Shown here piece by piece: positions 44,886 to 54,655 of a stretch of 64,000 nt of DNA (positions within the stretch are counted from its first letter, which is position 1; each line of letters opens with the position of its first letter). The stretch covers positions 85,174,757-85,238,756 of the forward strand of contig NC_080546.1 in the NCBI RefSeq assembly GCF_028640845.1, read 5' to 3'. A program made the position numbers and the translations under genes. Under the pieces are notes generated by a model that was not told the DNA's origin, ran no database searches, and saw nothing but the letters and a program-made list of their open reading frames with translations. Source of the DNA: Ahaetulla prasina. Lineage: Eukaryota; Chordata; Lepidosauria; Squamata; Colubridae.

Positions 44886-45955
44886 GAAGTCATTTCCATG
44901 GACAGCATGATATCACAGAGCCCTGTTACCTTCCCATCAAAGTGGTACCTATTTATCTTTTCATATCCATCTGTTAAACCACTGAAGTTTGCAGATGACA
45001 CAACAGTGATCGGTCTCATTCAAGACAACGATGAATCCGCATACAGATGGGAGGTTGAACAACTAGCCTTGTGGTGCGACCGAAACAATCTGGAAATGAA
45101 CACAATTAAAACCGTAGAAATGGTGGTAGACTTTAGGAGAAACCCTCCCATACCATCACCTCTTACAGTACTAGACAACACAGTAGAGACCTTTAAATTT
45201 CTAGGTTCTACCATATCGCAAGATCTAAAATGGACAGCCAACATCAAAAACGTCATCAAAAAAGCACAACAAAGAATGTTCTTTCTGCGCCAACTCAGAA
45301 AGCTCAAACTGCCCAAGGAGCTGCTGACACAGTTCTACAGAGGAATTATTGAGTCTGTCATCTGCACCTCTAGAACTGTTTGGTTTGGTTCTGCAACCCA
45401 ACAAGACAGACACAGACTTCAGAGGATAGTTAGAACTGCAGAAAAAAACAATGGCTATCAACCTGCCTTCCATTGAGGACCGGTATACTGTACAAGTCAA
45501 AAAGATGGCTGTGAAACTATTTACAGACCCTCACATCCTGGACATAAACTGTTTCAACTCCTACCCTCAAAACAACACTACAAAGCACTGCACACACTGA
45601 ACAACTAGAGTCAACAACAGTTTTTTTTTCCGCACACCATCACTCTGCTAAACAAATAATTCGCTCAACACTGTCAAACTATTTACTAAGTCTGCACTAC
45701 TATTAATCTTCTCATCATTCCCATCACCCATCTCCTTCCACTTATGACTGTAACTTTGTTGCTTGTATCCTTACAATTTACATTGATATTGTTTCCTGAT
45801 TGCTTATTTGTACCCTATGACTTTCATTAAGTGTTGTAAGTGCTGTACCTTGATGAAGGTATCTTTTCTTTTATGTACACTGAGAGCATATGCACCAAGA
45901 CAAATACCTTGTGTGTCCAATCACACTTGGCCAATAAAAAAAATTCTATTCTATA
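44886..45955 (+). mobile_element. CR1-group LINE (snake L3-like), longest copy
   Basis: Runs from just before the catalytic FADD box to the 3' end (CACTTGGCCAATAAAAAAAATTC), with only two pentamer units as a tail. Serves as the reference for other copies in this window. Confidence 0.9.
44898..45476 (+). pseudogene. LINE reverse-transcriptase C-terminal half
   Basis: An open frame of 192 codons. FADD at residues 31-34 is the catalytic box, followed by ALWCDRNNLEMN and KTVEMVVDFRR (about 60-80) and LRQLRKLKLPKELL. The last segment (NLPSIEDRYT) continues after a one-base shift at about 45470. The fingers and first palm motifs are absent. Confidence 0.85.
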
Positions 45956-46104
45956 TTTTCATGCTTTCAAACTGCAAGGTTGGCAGGAGCTTGGGTGAGG
46001 ATGGGAGCTCACCCCTTGTGTGATGCTCGGGTCTCAAAACTGGGCTACCGGCTTTCCAGCCGATAAGCCTGGCGTCTTAACCACTCAATCACCAGGACAC
46101 CTCT
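45956..46104 (-). mobile_element. tRNA-like SINE head fragment
   Basis: The reverse complement has GGTGATTGAGTGGTTAAGACG (box A-like) and GAGACCCGAGCATC where box B should be, then the GGGGTGAGCTCCC block of the Sauria type. The 3' half is missing. It joins the LINE end directly. Confidence 0.7.
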
Positions 46105-46435
46105 TCGACATTAAGCCCACATTAAAAAGATGCACCATCTAGAAATCCTTCAAAATGCTCCTTGTCATCAGGAAAGATGGAACTATAATTTCCACTGCCA
46201 AAAAGATGTAATTATATGTCTCCTTAGCTTTGCTTAATCCATTCATTTTAATACAAAGACTTCGTACTAAAGTTGTTAGGCTATGTAACATGTTTCAAAG
46301 TGACCTTTTGCGAAATGCATTAGTATGCGTGAAATGCTCCTCACAAAAGCATTAAAACCGCTACATGCTCTGGAAAACTCAGAAAAAATTGTTTTAAAAG
46401 CTGCATCCTCTCAACTATTTACCTAAAACACAACA
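46105..46435. other. Unassigned sequence
   Basis: No feature recognised. Confidence 0.5.
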
Positions 46436-46555
46436 TCACGGGTCTGGAAGGGACCTCATAGGTCTTCTAGTCCAGCAGTCACCAACTGGTAGTCCATGGA
46501 CCGCAGGTGGTCTGTGAGAAAATTTTGGTGGTCCTCAGAAAAATTATTTGCATTT

Positions 46556-46929
46556 TTTAGGTAAAGGTAAAGGTAAAGGTTCCCCTCGCACATACGTGCT
46601 AGTCATTGCCGACTCTAGGGGGCGGTGCTCATCTCTGTTACAAAGCCAAAGAGCCAGCGCTGTCTGAAGACGTCTCCGTGGTCATGTGGCCGGCATGACT
46701 CAACGCCAAAGGCACACGGAACGCTGTTACCTTCCCACCAAAGGTGGTCCCTATTTTTTCTACTTGCATTTTTACGTGCTTTCGAAACTGCTAGGTTGGT
46801 TCAGGGGCTAGGACACTGAGCTTGTCGATCGAAAGGTCGGCAGCTCAGTGGTTCGAATCCCTAGTGCTGCCGTATAATGGGGTGAGCTCCCGTTATTTGT
46901 CCCAGCTTCTGCCAACCTAGCAGTTATAT
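46556..46929 (-). mobile_element. Sauria-type SINE with inverted 5' half
   Basis: 46556-46797 is the 3' half on the minus strand (plus-strand AAAGGTTCCCCTCGCAC inverted end). 46798-46929 is the 5' tRNA-like half on the plus strand (GGACACTGAGCTTGTCG, GGTTCGAATCCC). Both parts end at CCAACCTAGCAGTT. On the minus strand the order is inverted 5' half, then sense 3' half, the product expected from twin priming. Confidence 0.85.
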
Positions 46930-46946
46930 TTTTTATATTGCACTAA

Positions 46947-46970
46947 ATCAGGGTTCCTCAAACTACGGGC
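46947..46970. mobile_element. hAT end fragment
   Basis: CAGGGTTCCTCAAACTACGGGCC resembles another hAT terminus, but no matching right end or target duplication was found. Confidence 0.4.
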
Positions 46971-47705
46971 CCTGGGATGGATAAGTGCAATGAACACTTG
47001 TTGCAGAGTCTCCCCCTTCTGGGTCCTTTTGTGCGGGTCAGAAGTGGGGCAGAAATTCTGATTCAGGGTCTGCTTCAGCCTCCTGTGGGGCTTTGGGCGA
47101 AGGCTGGAGGGAAGCGCCGCTGGTGGCAAAGAGGGCCTTGTTCCAGTGGGACTGCATCATGGTCTGGAACTGGCTGACCATCTCAGCCAGTGGTGGGTTT
47201 CAAAAAATGTTACTATCGGTTCTGTGGGTGTGGCTTGGTGGGCATGGCATGGCTTCGTTGGCGTGGCATGGGAAGGATACTGAAAAAATCTCCATTCCCA
47301 CCCCACTCCAGTGAAAGGATACTATAAAATTTCCATTCCCACCCCACTCCAGGGGAAGATTACTGCAAAATCCCCATTTCCTCCCGATCAGCTGGGACTC
47401 AGGAAGCAGAGAATAGATGGGGGTGGGCCAGACAGAATTTTTACTACCGGTTCTCCCAACTACTCAAAATTTCCGCTACCAGTTCTCCAGAACTGGTCAG
47501 AACCTGCTGAAACCCACCTCTGATCTCAGCCCACTGAGACTCCAGGCACTGTTACCTGGCCTTGCACTCCCTCTGCTTGTAGTTCTCAGTGAGGTGCTTC
47601 TGCTGAGCCTCCTTCTTGGTCAGATTCAATCTGAACTGAGCTGTTTTGCCAAATCTTTCTCATGGGGGCTTCTCAGTTCCAACAACTGCTTCCTGTTGGG
47701 GCCCT
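46971..47705 (-). pseudogene. Unidentified degraded coding fragment (coiled-coil-like), split by a MITE
   Basis: Outside the MITE (47188-47522) the minus strand translates into protein-like sequence: KQLLELRSPHEKDLAKQLS, then KKEAQQKHLTENYKQRECKAR, a stop, CLESQWAEMVSQFQTMMQSH, WNKALFATSGASLQPSPKAP and finally DPESEFLPHF with a stop at about 47037. Charged, glutamine-rich, coiled-coil-like. One internal stop and at least one frameshift show decay. I do not recognise the parent gene. It may be a retrocopy or a gene piece carried in by an element. Confidence 0.5.
47188..47522. mobile_element. hAT-like MITE, 335 bp, inside the coding fragment
   Basis: CAGTGGTGGGTTTC to GAAACCCACCTCTG, with exact ATCTCAGC duplications at 47180-47187 and 47523-47530. 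Excising it restores the reading frame of the surrounding coding fragment across ...QWAEMVSQ..., which confirms the boundaries. Confidence 0.95.
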
Positions 47706-47794
47706 AAGGAGCCTGGGTGGGCAGGTGAGGAGTGGAGGGGAGGGGAGGGGGCGAGTAGAGGCCAGCGAGGCCCTCCTCATTATGAGTGACATCA

Positions 47795-48490
47795 AGACTG
47801 CAATGTTCTCTACATGGGGCTCCCCTTGAGGAGCACCCGGAGGCTCCAACTGGTACAGAATGCGGCCACGCGGGGGATTGAGGGAGCTCCTCATAGCTCC
47901 CATGTAACACCTCTCCTGCGCAGGCTGCACTGGTTGCCGGTGGTCTTCCAGGTGCGCTTCAAGTTGTTGGTTATCACCTTTAAAGCGCTCCATGGCATTG
48001 GACTGGGATATTTACGGAACCGCCTGCTGCCGCCAGTTACCTCCCATTGTCCGGTACGTCCAGTGTGCTCTCACAGGGAGGGCCTTCTTAGGGTGCCGTT
48101 GGCTAGCCAATGTCAGCTGGTGGCCCCCAGGGGAAGAGCGTTCTCTGTGGGGGCCCCGGCTCTATGGAATGAGCTGCCGGTGGGATTCCGTCTCCTCCCT
48201 GATCTCCGGACCTTTAAACGCGAGCTCAAGACTTTCTTTTTTCACCAAGCGGGGCTGGCCTGATTGATTTTAATATGGGGGGATTTAGTGGGTTTTTTAA
48301 CAGGGTTTTAGCTTTTGAAAAATTTTAGCTAATATTTTAAGTATACAGCGGTCGAATTAGATTTTTAAACTTGTTATAGTATTTTAATTTGTTTTGGATT
48401 TTTGTTGTTTTATTTGCTGTATACCGCCCTGAGTCTTCGGAGAAGGGCGGTATAAAAATATGAATAAATAAATAAAAAATAAATAAATAA
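47795..48490 (+). mobile_element. L2 LINE 3' end
   Basis: Joins the MITE phrase GAGTGACATCAAG on the left and GTTGGCCATGCCCACC on the right, two halves of a phrase contiguous in other MITEs (for example at 16311), so the insertion point is exact. The 3' end is ACCGCCCTGAGTCTTCGG, then (AATA)n. Confidence 0.9.
47814..48263 (+). pseudogene. L2 LINE ORF2 C-terminus
   Basis: An open frame of 149 codons lacking the polymerase core. RRLQLVQNAATR (about 8-19), HWLPVVFQVRFKLL (about 39-52), YKALHG-like FKALHGIGLGYL, and GRAFSVGAPALWNELP (about 106-121) are hallmark L2-clade C-terminal motifs. Good preservation suggests a relatively young copy. Confidence 0.88.
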
Positions 48491-49004
48491 AGTTGGCCAT
48501 GCCCACCCAGTCACATGACCACCTAGCCACACCCACTCAGCTAGTCATTAGGCAGATTGTATTAGTTATCTGCCTAATCCTAATTTAATCCTAATATTAA
48601 ATTAGGATTTAAAATTATGAATTTAGTGGTCCCCTGAGGGCCGAAAAGTTGGTGACCCCTGTTCTAGTCCAACCCACTGTTCAAGGGCAGGAGCCTCATA
48701 CCATCCAAATTAAACAATTATGGTTGCAGGCATGGAGAACGCATTATCTGGGGCGGTCATTAAAACATGTCATGCTACACACGCATATGGACAGACAGAC
48801 TGACGCAGCTTTCCAGGACACCAGGCAAAACTTCCAAAAAAAGATGCTTCCTTTTAAATGCTTCAAGACAATGTTGTTCACTCAGACTCCCCATTGCTTT
48901 GCAAAGAGCCTCTTTTAAATGCTTTGCATAAGGAGTAGAGAGGTTTGAGAGTCAATATTTTTCCTGTCTGGTTGAGTTGAAGAAGACACTGGATAATCTA
49001 CAGC

Positions 49005-49095
49005 TGACCTTGTCCGGCTCGGAAGTTAAGTAGGGTCACAATGTGTTAATACTTGGAAGGGGAATCTGTATGGCATGCCAATGCTCTAGGCTAGG
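49005..49095 (+). pseudogene. 5S rRNA-like sequence
   Basis: CTCGGAAGTTAAGTAGGGTCA at about 49018-49038 matches the 5S internal promoter (box A type CGGAAGCTAAGCAGGGTC), and TGTTAATACTTGGAAGGGGA then matches TGGTTAGTACTTGGATGGGA. The 5' third of 5S is not recognisable and several promoter bases differ. It could be a 5S pseudogene or the head of a 5S-derived SINE. Confidence 0.75.
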
Positions 49096-49229
49096 CTGGG
49101 AGGAAAAACTAAACAAAACCCAAGAGGTAAGAATAGCAAAAAAAACCAAAAAACCTTCTGCTTTGTTTCTAAGATATATTGTCCAGGAAATCAGCAGGAG
49201 TCAAACCTGAATGAAAATAAACTTTACCT

Positions 49230-49810
49230 GGATGATTTAATACAAACCATCCTCTCTCTCTCTGTGCCTCTTCCTCCCCTCTCCCTCCAACTCTCTCTCT
49301 CTCTCTCTCTCTGTATCTCTCTCTCTCTCTGTTTATCTCTCTCTCTTAATTGTGGTTGTACGTTGAGGACTACCTGTGGATCACACAGCTGGGGATCGTA
49401 CTGATATCTGGTATTTCTATCTCTGACTCTGTCTCTGTCTCTGTCTCTGTCTCTCTCTGTGTGTCTCTGTGTCTCTCCCTCTCCCTCCCCCTCCCCCCTC
49501 CCTCCCCTCCCCTTCCAACCCTCCAACTCTCTCTTTGTGTGTCTCTGTGTCTCTCCCTCTCCGTCCCTCTCCCTCCCCTTCCCGCCTCCCCTCTCCCTCT
49601 CTCCCTCTCTCCCTCTCTCTGTCTCTCTGTATCTCTCTCAATTGTGGTTGTACATTTAGGACTACCTGTGGATCACCCAGTTGGGGACCATACTGATATC
49701 TGGCATCTCCATCTATCTCTGTCTCTGTCTCTGTCTCTGTCTCTGTCTCTCTCTCTGTCTCTGTCTCTCTCTCTGTCTGTCTCTCTGTCTCTCTCTCTCC
49801 ACAGCTGCAT
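49230..49810. repeat. CT-rich tract with a duplicated 75-bp insert
   Basis: CT/GTCTCT simple repeat surrounds two copies of a 75-base segment (49350-49424 and 49638-49712) beginning ATTGTGGTTGTAC and containing GGACTACCTGTGGATCAC, which resembles the end of repeat R. Period about 290 bases. Confidence 0.9.
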
Positions 49811-49814
49811 CTCA

Positions 49815-50580
49815 TTTTGGAATCATTAAAACTACTACCTTAGCAAACACTGAACAATTAGAAAAGTTACAAATTTACTGGAAAAGGTCTGTATGCAACT
49901 CCAGTTGAACGTTGTAGAACATGAACATTCAGAATTAATTTTCTATACACAGTACATGTACATTAACCAAAAAACAAAACAAAAACCCAATCAGAATATT
50001 CCTAACCTTGCATGAAAAATACCATCAATTTTGCTAAATGTAGTGGCTTTCATTTCACTTGACAGGACCTTTGTTTAAAAAAAACCTCATAAAATAAAAT
50101 TAACCACTGGAAACCATAAAGGGACTATGTGCATGTGTTTCTCTTCTAGCTCTGAATCTCAGGCCCTTCTTTCACATTATCAGATTCTAATTTGTGTTTC
50201 TATGCATTATCAAACAACTGCCTGTTATATTATTATTCCGTGATGCTTACTTAATCTCAAGTAAATGGGGAGCAGTAACTCTTAGGTGGGAATCTACGCC
50301 AAGGAATCCGTCTTCCGTGATACGTAAGTGTTAGTTCAGCCGAGCATCATTGGTGATTACCTCCCAATGGTTCTTTAGATACAACATTTCATACAACACA
50401 ACCTTATCAAATAGCCTTAGGCTTCAAACTGTAAGTCTTCCTAACCATGCTGATTTAATGCAATCCAATTCCCATTCTTGGCCAGTTCCGTTCGTAAAAT
50501 CTCTTTTCCCTCAATCATAGCAGTAGGTTGACTATGACTGTGTGTAAATGATAGCGTGTCCACAATGATAGCATAGTCAG
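49815..50580. other. Unassigned sequence
   Basis: No repeat or domain recognised, and no frame over 87 codons. Confidence 0.5.
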
Positions 50581-50581
50581 A

Positions 50582-50660
50582 ACATAGAATCGTAGGAGTT
50601 GTAAGGCAACTTTGGAGATCTTCTAATTCAACCCCCTGCTCAAGGGAGAACAACTTAACC
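50582..50660 (-). mobile_element. CR1 LINE scrap
   Basis: Plus-strand phrase CTTCTAATTCAACCCCCTGCTCAAGG is the inverted CR1 3' end. Confidence 0.65.
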
Positions 50661-50775
50661 CATAACCACAGATGTACTATTTCAGCTATGCTTTTTACAG
50701 ACATAAAAGGTCATAATGAACGCTCTAGCTGCTGGCCGTAGTCCAGGTAATTGCACTACAATATTGTGACTAGCA

Positions 50776-51340
50776 GTTTTTTTATTTTATTTGCATTTAT
50801 ATCCCGCCCTTCTCCGAAGACTCAGGGCGGTTTACACTATGTCAAGCAATAGTCTTCATCCATTTGTATATTATATACAAAGTTAACTTTGTATATAATA
50901 TAAAAGGGCCTCTGGTGGCTCAGTCTGCTAAGACAGTCTGTTATTAACACAGCTGCTTGCAATTGCTGCAGGTTCAAGTCCCACCAGGCCCAAGGTTGAC
51001 TCAGCCTTCCATCCTTTATAAGTTAGGTAAAATGAGGACCCAGATTGTTGGGGGCAATAAGTTGACTTTGTATATAATATACAAATGGATGAAGACTATT
51101 GCTTGACATAGTGTAAGCCACCCTGAGTCTTCGGAGAAGGGCAGGATATAAATGCAAATTAAATAAATAAATAAATAAAAACTTATTGCCCCCAACAATC
51201 TGGGTCCTCATTTTACCTAACTTATAAAGGATGGAAGGCTGAGTCAACCTTGGACCTGGTGGGGCTTGAACCTGCAGTAATTGCAAGCAGCTGCTATTAA
51301 TAACAGACTGTCTTACCAGTCTGAGCCACAGAGGCCCTGG
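50776..51340 (-). mobile_element. tRNA-derived SINE (L2-like end), split by another SINE
   Basis: 50776-50896 (inverted 3' end CCCGCCCTTCTCCGAAGAC) and 51181-51340 (inverted core and tRNA head GAGCCACAGAGGCCC) are one minus-strand SINE, divided at the TATACAAAGTTAAC / ACTTATTGCCCCC boundary. Confidence 0.88.
50897..51180 (+). mobile_element. tRNA-derived SINE inserted in a sister copy
   Basis: A full-length plus-strand copy (GCCTCTGGTGGCTCAGTCTG head, GGTTCAAGTCCC box B, L2-like end, AAATAAATAAA tail). Lying inside an opposite-strand copy, it forms a long inverted repeat. Confidence 0.9.
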
Positions 51341-51855
51341 ATCTATTGCTTCCAAAAGGTGCAGAAGACCATTTGAATTTGTTCTTGCCAAATAAATTAT
51401 TGCATGGCGTAGATTGTATCTGGCTTCATTATCGTTGATGTCAGAATTGGCGGCGGTGGCAGGTTCTTCATCGTCTATCACAAAAATTTTTGTTGCAATC
51501 TGATTCCACTTCACTCAGATCACTTTCTGCTTCTCCATACCATGTTAGAACAGTTTCTTCGAAGTTTGGGTCACCAAATCACACTCTTTTGGGCAGAAAA
51601 TGTTATAAACATTATAAAAAATATATATACATTAACAAAGATCTGCGGTCAAAATGACCGCAATTCAAATTTAAACACCGCTACAGAAATACACCAAATA
51701 ACTTCCGTAAGTGCAGTGCTGCATACACTCTTATTGGTGGGGAAACAAAAGCTATTCACAACCAGAATGGTCCATTTCTAAAAATAGGGGTGTTTGGAAA
51801 ACTGTTTGGAAAACTGTTGTGGTCACTATGACCGCAAGTCTGTGGTTATGAGTGA
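51341..51855 (-). mobile_element. DNA-transposon remnant, possibly piggyBac-like
   Basis: GCGGTCAAAATGACCGC at about 51646-51663 and GTGGTCACTATGACCGC at about 51818-51834 are related palindromic motifs in a short region. The minus strand upstream has a short acidic open piece (FVIDDEEPATAANSD, within 51341-51514) resembling the N-terminal region of piggyBac-type transposases. No catalytic residues or clear TTAA ends were found. Confidence 0.35.
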
Positions 51856-52511
51856 TACCATCCCAGTCAAATAGTTTTCTGGTCTATTTTTGAAAACCTC
51901 TAGGGATAGAGCACTCACAACTCTGGGAGATGACTATTCCATTGATTAAATTATTCTCACTGTCAGAAAATTTCTCCTTACTTGTAGATTGGATGTCTCT
52001 TTCATAACCTCCCACCCATTATTTCTTACTCTGCCTTCAGGTGCTTTGGAGAATAAGTCATTCACACCTTCTCTGTCACGTCCCTTCAAGTGCTGGAAGA
52101 CAGTTATCATGACTCTCCTAATCTTTATCTTCAATAGCAGTGGTGGGGTTCTACCGGTTCGGGTGAACTGTTATCTCCGACTATCAGCCGTGAGTGAACC
52201 GGTCGCTCCGATTTTGAAGTGGGACCACCCACCCACCCCCACATCATACTCACCTATATTTCCATTTCCGAGGCCCAGCTGATCGGCGCGGCAGAGTGGA
52301 TTGCCGCCCCTCAGCTGTTTTCCTTGCCCGCAGCAATGCGGAAGGTGAGTTTTCTCCAAACTGTGCACACATGCACAGCGCATATCTGGTGCACACACTC
52401 TTAGCGAACCGGTTGTTAAACTGGTGGGATCCCACCCTTTTCAATAGGCTAGTCATACCTAGCTCTCTCAACCATTCCTCATATAATTTAGCTTCAGCTG
52501 CTTTATCATAA
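51856..52511 (-). mobile_element. CR1 LINE split by a MITE
   Basis: 51856-52137 and 52440-52511 are collinear CR1 on the minus strand, joined at TTCAATAG. A second CR1 copy starts right after. Confidence 0.8.
52138..52439. mobile_element. hAT-like MITE, 302 bp
   Basis: Starts CAGTGGTGGGGTTC, ends GGATCCCACCCTT (degenerate), with exact TTCAATAG duplications at 52130-52137 and 52440-52447. Confidence 0.92.
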
Positions 52512-53024
52512 CATAACATAATAATAGAGTTGGAAGGGACTTTGGAGGTCTTCTAGTCCAACCCCCTGCCCAGGCAGGAAACTCTACACCATTTTAAATG
52601 GCTATCCAACATTTTCTTAAAAATTTCCAGTGTTGGAGCACTCACAACTTCTGCAGGCAAGTTGTTCCACTTATTGATTGTTCTAACTGTCAGGAAATTT
52701 CTCTTTAGTTCTAGGTTGCTTCTCCCCTTGATTAGTTTCCACCCTTGCTTCTTGTTCTACCCTCAGGTGCTTTGGAGAATAGTTTGACTCCCTCTTCTTT
52801 GTGGCAACCCCTGAGATATTGGAACACTGCCATCATGTCTTCCCTAGTCCTTCTTTTCATTAAATTAGACATACTGAGTTCCTGCAACCGTTCATCGTAT
52901 GTTTTAGCCTCCAGTCCCCTAATCATCTTTGTTGCTCTTCTCTGCACTCTTTCTAGAGTCTCAACATCTTTTTTTACATTGTGGCGATCATCTTTGTTGG
53001 TCTTCTTTTCTCTACTCACTTTCT

Positions 53025-53537
53025 TTTCTTTTTTTTCAAATTAAAACTTTTTTATTAGTTTATCGACGTATAAAATACAAAAAACAAAAATCATGGAAAA
53101 GTAAGAAGAGAGGAAGGGAAAAAGTGTAAAGGGAGAAAAAAAAGAAGGAAAAAAAGCCACCAACTTCCAACTCTCTTTGACACAGTCAAAGGTAACAACA
53201 TTACAACTACAACTTTTTCCTTTTACACAGCAATATGTACAAGCCATTTCTATAACAATAAGCCTGTCTAATTTACAAAAACAGAATCAAAGTTTCATTT
53301 CTCTCTCTCTCTCATTGCAAATACAAAATCTGGAAGCAATTTGGAACTAGAGACAAAATTAGATATCATCTCTTATTTGGATAAAAGAAACATTTTAACC
53401 ATTTCAACTTCCCTTGTTGTAGGGAATAATATATCATGCATTCTCATAATTTCAAATCTAGCCCATAATATTTTGTCAACTTTAAAATGTTGTTCAGCAT
53501 TGTTTAAAAAGACCGGCATACCTATATATACATATAC
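53025..53537 (-). mobile_element. Unidentified LINE-like insertion (poly-A tail on minus strand)
   Basis: Begins on the plus strand with a T-rich run (inverted poly-A) and is bounded by a 14-bp target duplication, the pattern of L1-type target-primed insertion. The content (short, purine-rich, no frame over 70 codons) fits a 3' UTR, but I cannot name the family. Confidence 0.5.
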
Positions 53538-54042
53538 TGTTGTGCCTCGCTCACCCCCCTCTCCGCAGCTGGGCCCCTCTCGTCTCCTGCCGGACGCTGA
53601 TAGTGCAGAAGAATGTCCTGGCATGCCTCCAGCCCCCAGTCCTGGCACCATGCCTGGACAAACAGAGCAGCTGGGCCCCTTCCCCACAGCATGTGAGCCT
53701 GGGGAGTGTGAAGCCAGTCACGAGCTGGAATTACCGGCAGCTGGAGGGTGGACAGATCCCTGCTTCCGGAGAGTGGAGAGGCGACGTCAGCAAAAGGAAG
53801 GGAGGGGCAGGCCTGGATAAGTGCTGAGTCATGGAGCCACACCCCATGGCCTATATAAAGGATCTGCTTTCTGGCATTCTTTGAGTCAGGCAAAGTCTAA
53901 ATTGGATTGCTGAAGTCACATCCTGGTCTCCTGCCTGCCCTGAGAACTCTGACAGAACTTTGGCAAAGCTGCAGAGGCTTTGCAGCCACGCTAGATACGG
54001 ACTTCCCCGACCCGGCCGTCAGAGGAGGAGTGGGACACGACA
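53538..54042 (+). mobile_element. Solo LTR, group A
   Basis: TGTTGTGCCTCG to GGACACGACA, with tatac/tctac flanks (4 of 5). TATATAAAG at 53852-53860 follows GGAGCCACACCCCATGGCC. It lies at the edge of the LINE-like insertion, within the first five bases of its right target duplication. 505 bp. Confidence 0.88.
53539..53820 (+). pseudogene. LTR-embedded open frame
   Basis: Open for 93 codons from LTR base 2: VVPRSPPSPQLGPSRL, proline/serine-rich middle (MPPAPSPGTMPGQTE), then DPCFRRVERRRQQKEGRGRPG and a stop about 30 bases before the TATA box. Matches 24795-25100 along its length. Confidence 0.5.
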
Positions 54043-54126
54043 TCTACTCACTTTCTAAGGTCTAAGATTTTTTTTTCTTGGTATCATAGTGAACTGTACA
54101 TAGCATTCCAAGTGTGGACAGTATAA

Positions 54127-54655
54127 AGTAACAATAACAACAACAGAGTTGGAAAGGACCTTGGAGGCCTTCTAGTCCAACCCCCTGACCAGGCAGGAAA
54201 CCCTACACCATTTCAGACAAATGGCTATCCAAAATTTTCTTAAAAATTTCTAGTGTTGGAGCATTCACAACTTCTCCAGGCAAGTCGTTCCACTTAATAA
54301 TTGTTCTAACTGTCAGGAAATTTCTCCTTAGTTCTAAGTTGCTTCTTTCCTTGATCAGTTTCCACCCATTGCTTCTTGTTCTACCCTCAGGTGCTTTGGA
54401 GAACAGCCCAACTCCCACTTCTCTGTGGCAGCCCCTGAGATATTGGAACACTGCTATCATGTTTCCCCTAGTCCTTCTTTTCATTAAACTAGACATACCC
54501 AGTTCCTGCAATCGTTCTTCATATGTTTTAGCCTCCAGTCCCCTAATCATCTTTGTTGCTCTTCTCTGCACTCTTTCTAGAGTCTCAGCATCTTTTTTAC
54601 ATCGTGGCGACCAAAACTGAATGCAGTATTCCAAGTGTGGCCTGTTCACTTCTCA
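54127..54655 (-). mobile_element. CR1 LINE 3' end, well preserved
   Basis: The frame at 54203-54649 (148 codons, minus) opens with RPHLEYCIQFWSP and continues ETLERVQRRATKMIRGLEAK and LIKERSNLELRRNFLTVR. These are CR1 C-terminal motifs. The plus strand starts with the inverted 3' end (AACAACAGAGTTGGAAAGG). Confidence 0.9.

Larger units (their letters stand above)
46473..48661. mobile_element. hAT-like MITE carrying nested insertions
   Basis: Starts CAGCAGTCACCAACTGG, ends AAAGTTGGTGACCCCTG, with exact TTCTAGTC duplications at 46465-46472 and 48662-48669. The original element is broken up by a SINE, a degraded coding fragment, another MITE and an L2 LINE. Confidence 0.88.
46436..48725 (-). 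mobile_element. CR1 LINE end split by a large MITE nest
   Basis: 46436-46472 (GGTCTGGAAGGGACC) and 48662-48725 (TCTAGTCCAACCC...) are the CR1 3' end on the minus strand. They are joined at TTCTAGTC, which is duplicated around the insertion. Confidence 0.8.
52512..54125 (-). mobile_element. CR1 LINE split by a LINE-plus-LTR insertion
   Basis: 52512-53024 has the CR1 C-terminal region on the minus strand (52732-53019, ETLERVQRRATKMIRGLEAK near the start). It resumes at 54057 (CATTCCAAGTGTGG at about 54103). The 14-base TCTACTCACTTTCT is duplicated at 53011-53024 and 54043-54056. Confidence 0.8.

Noticed and set aside
47814..48263. A 149-codon frame as a host gene
   Set aside because: Its motifs are the C-terminus of L2 LINE ORF2, and the element's 3' end follows.
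49005..49095. Functional 5S rRNA gene
   Set aside because: The 5' third is unrecognisable and internal-promoter bases differ, so only a relic is supported.
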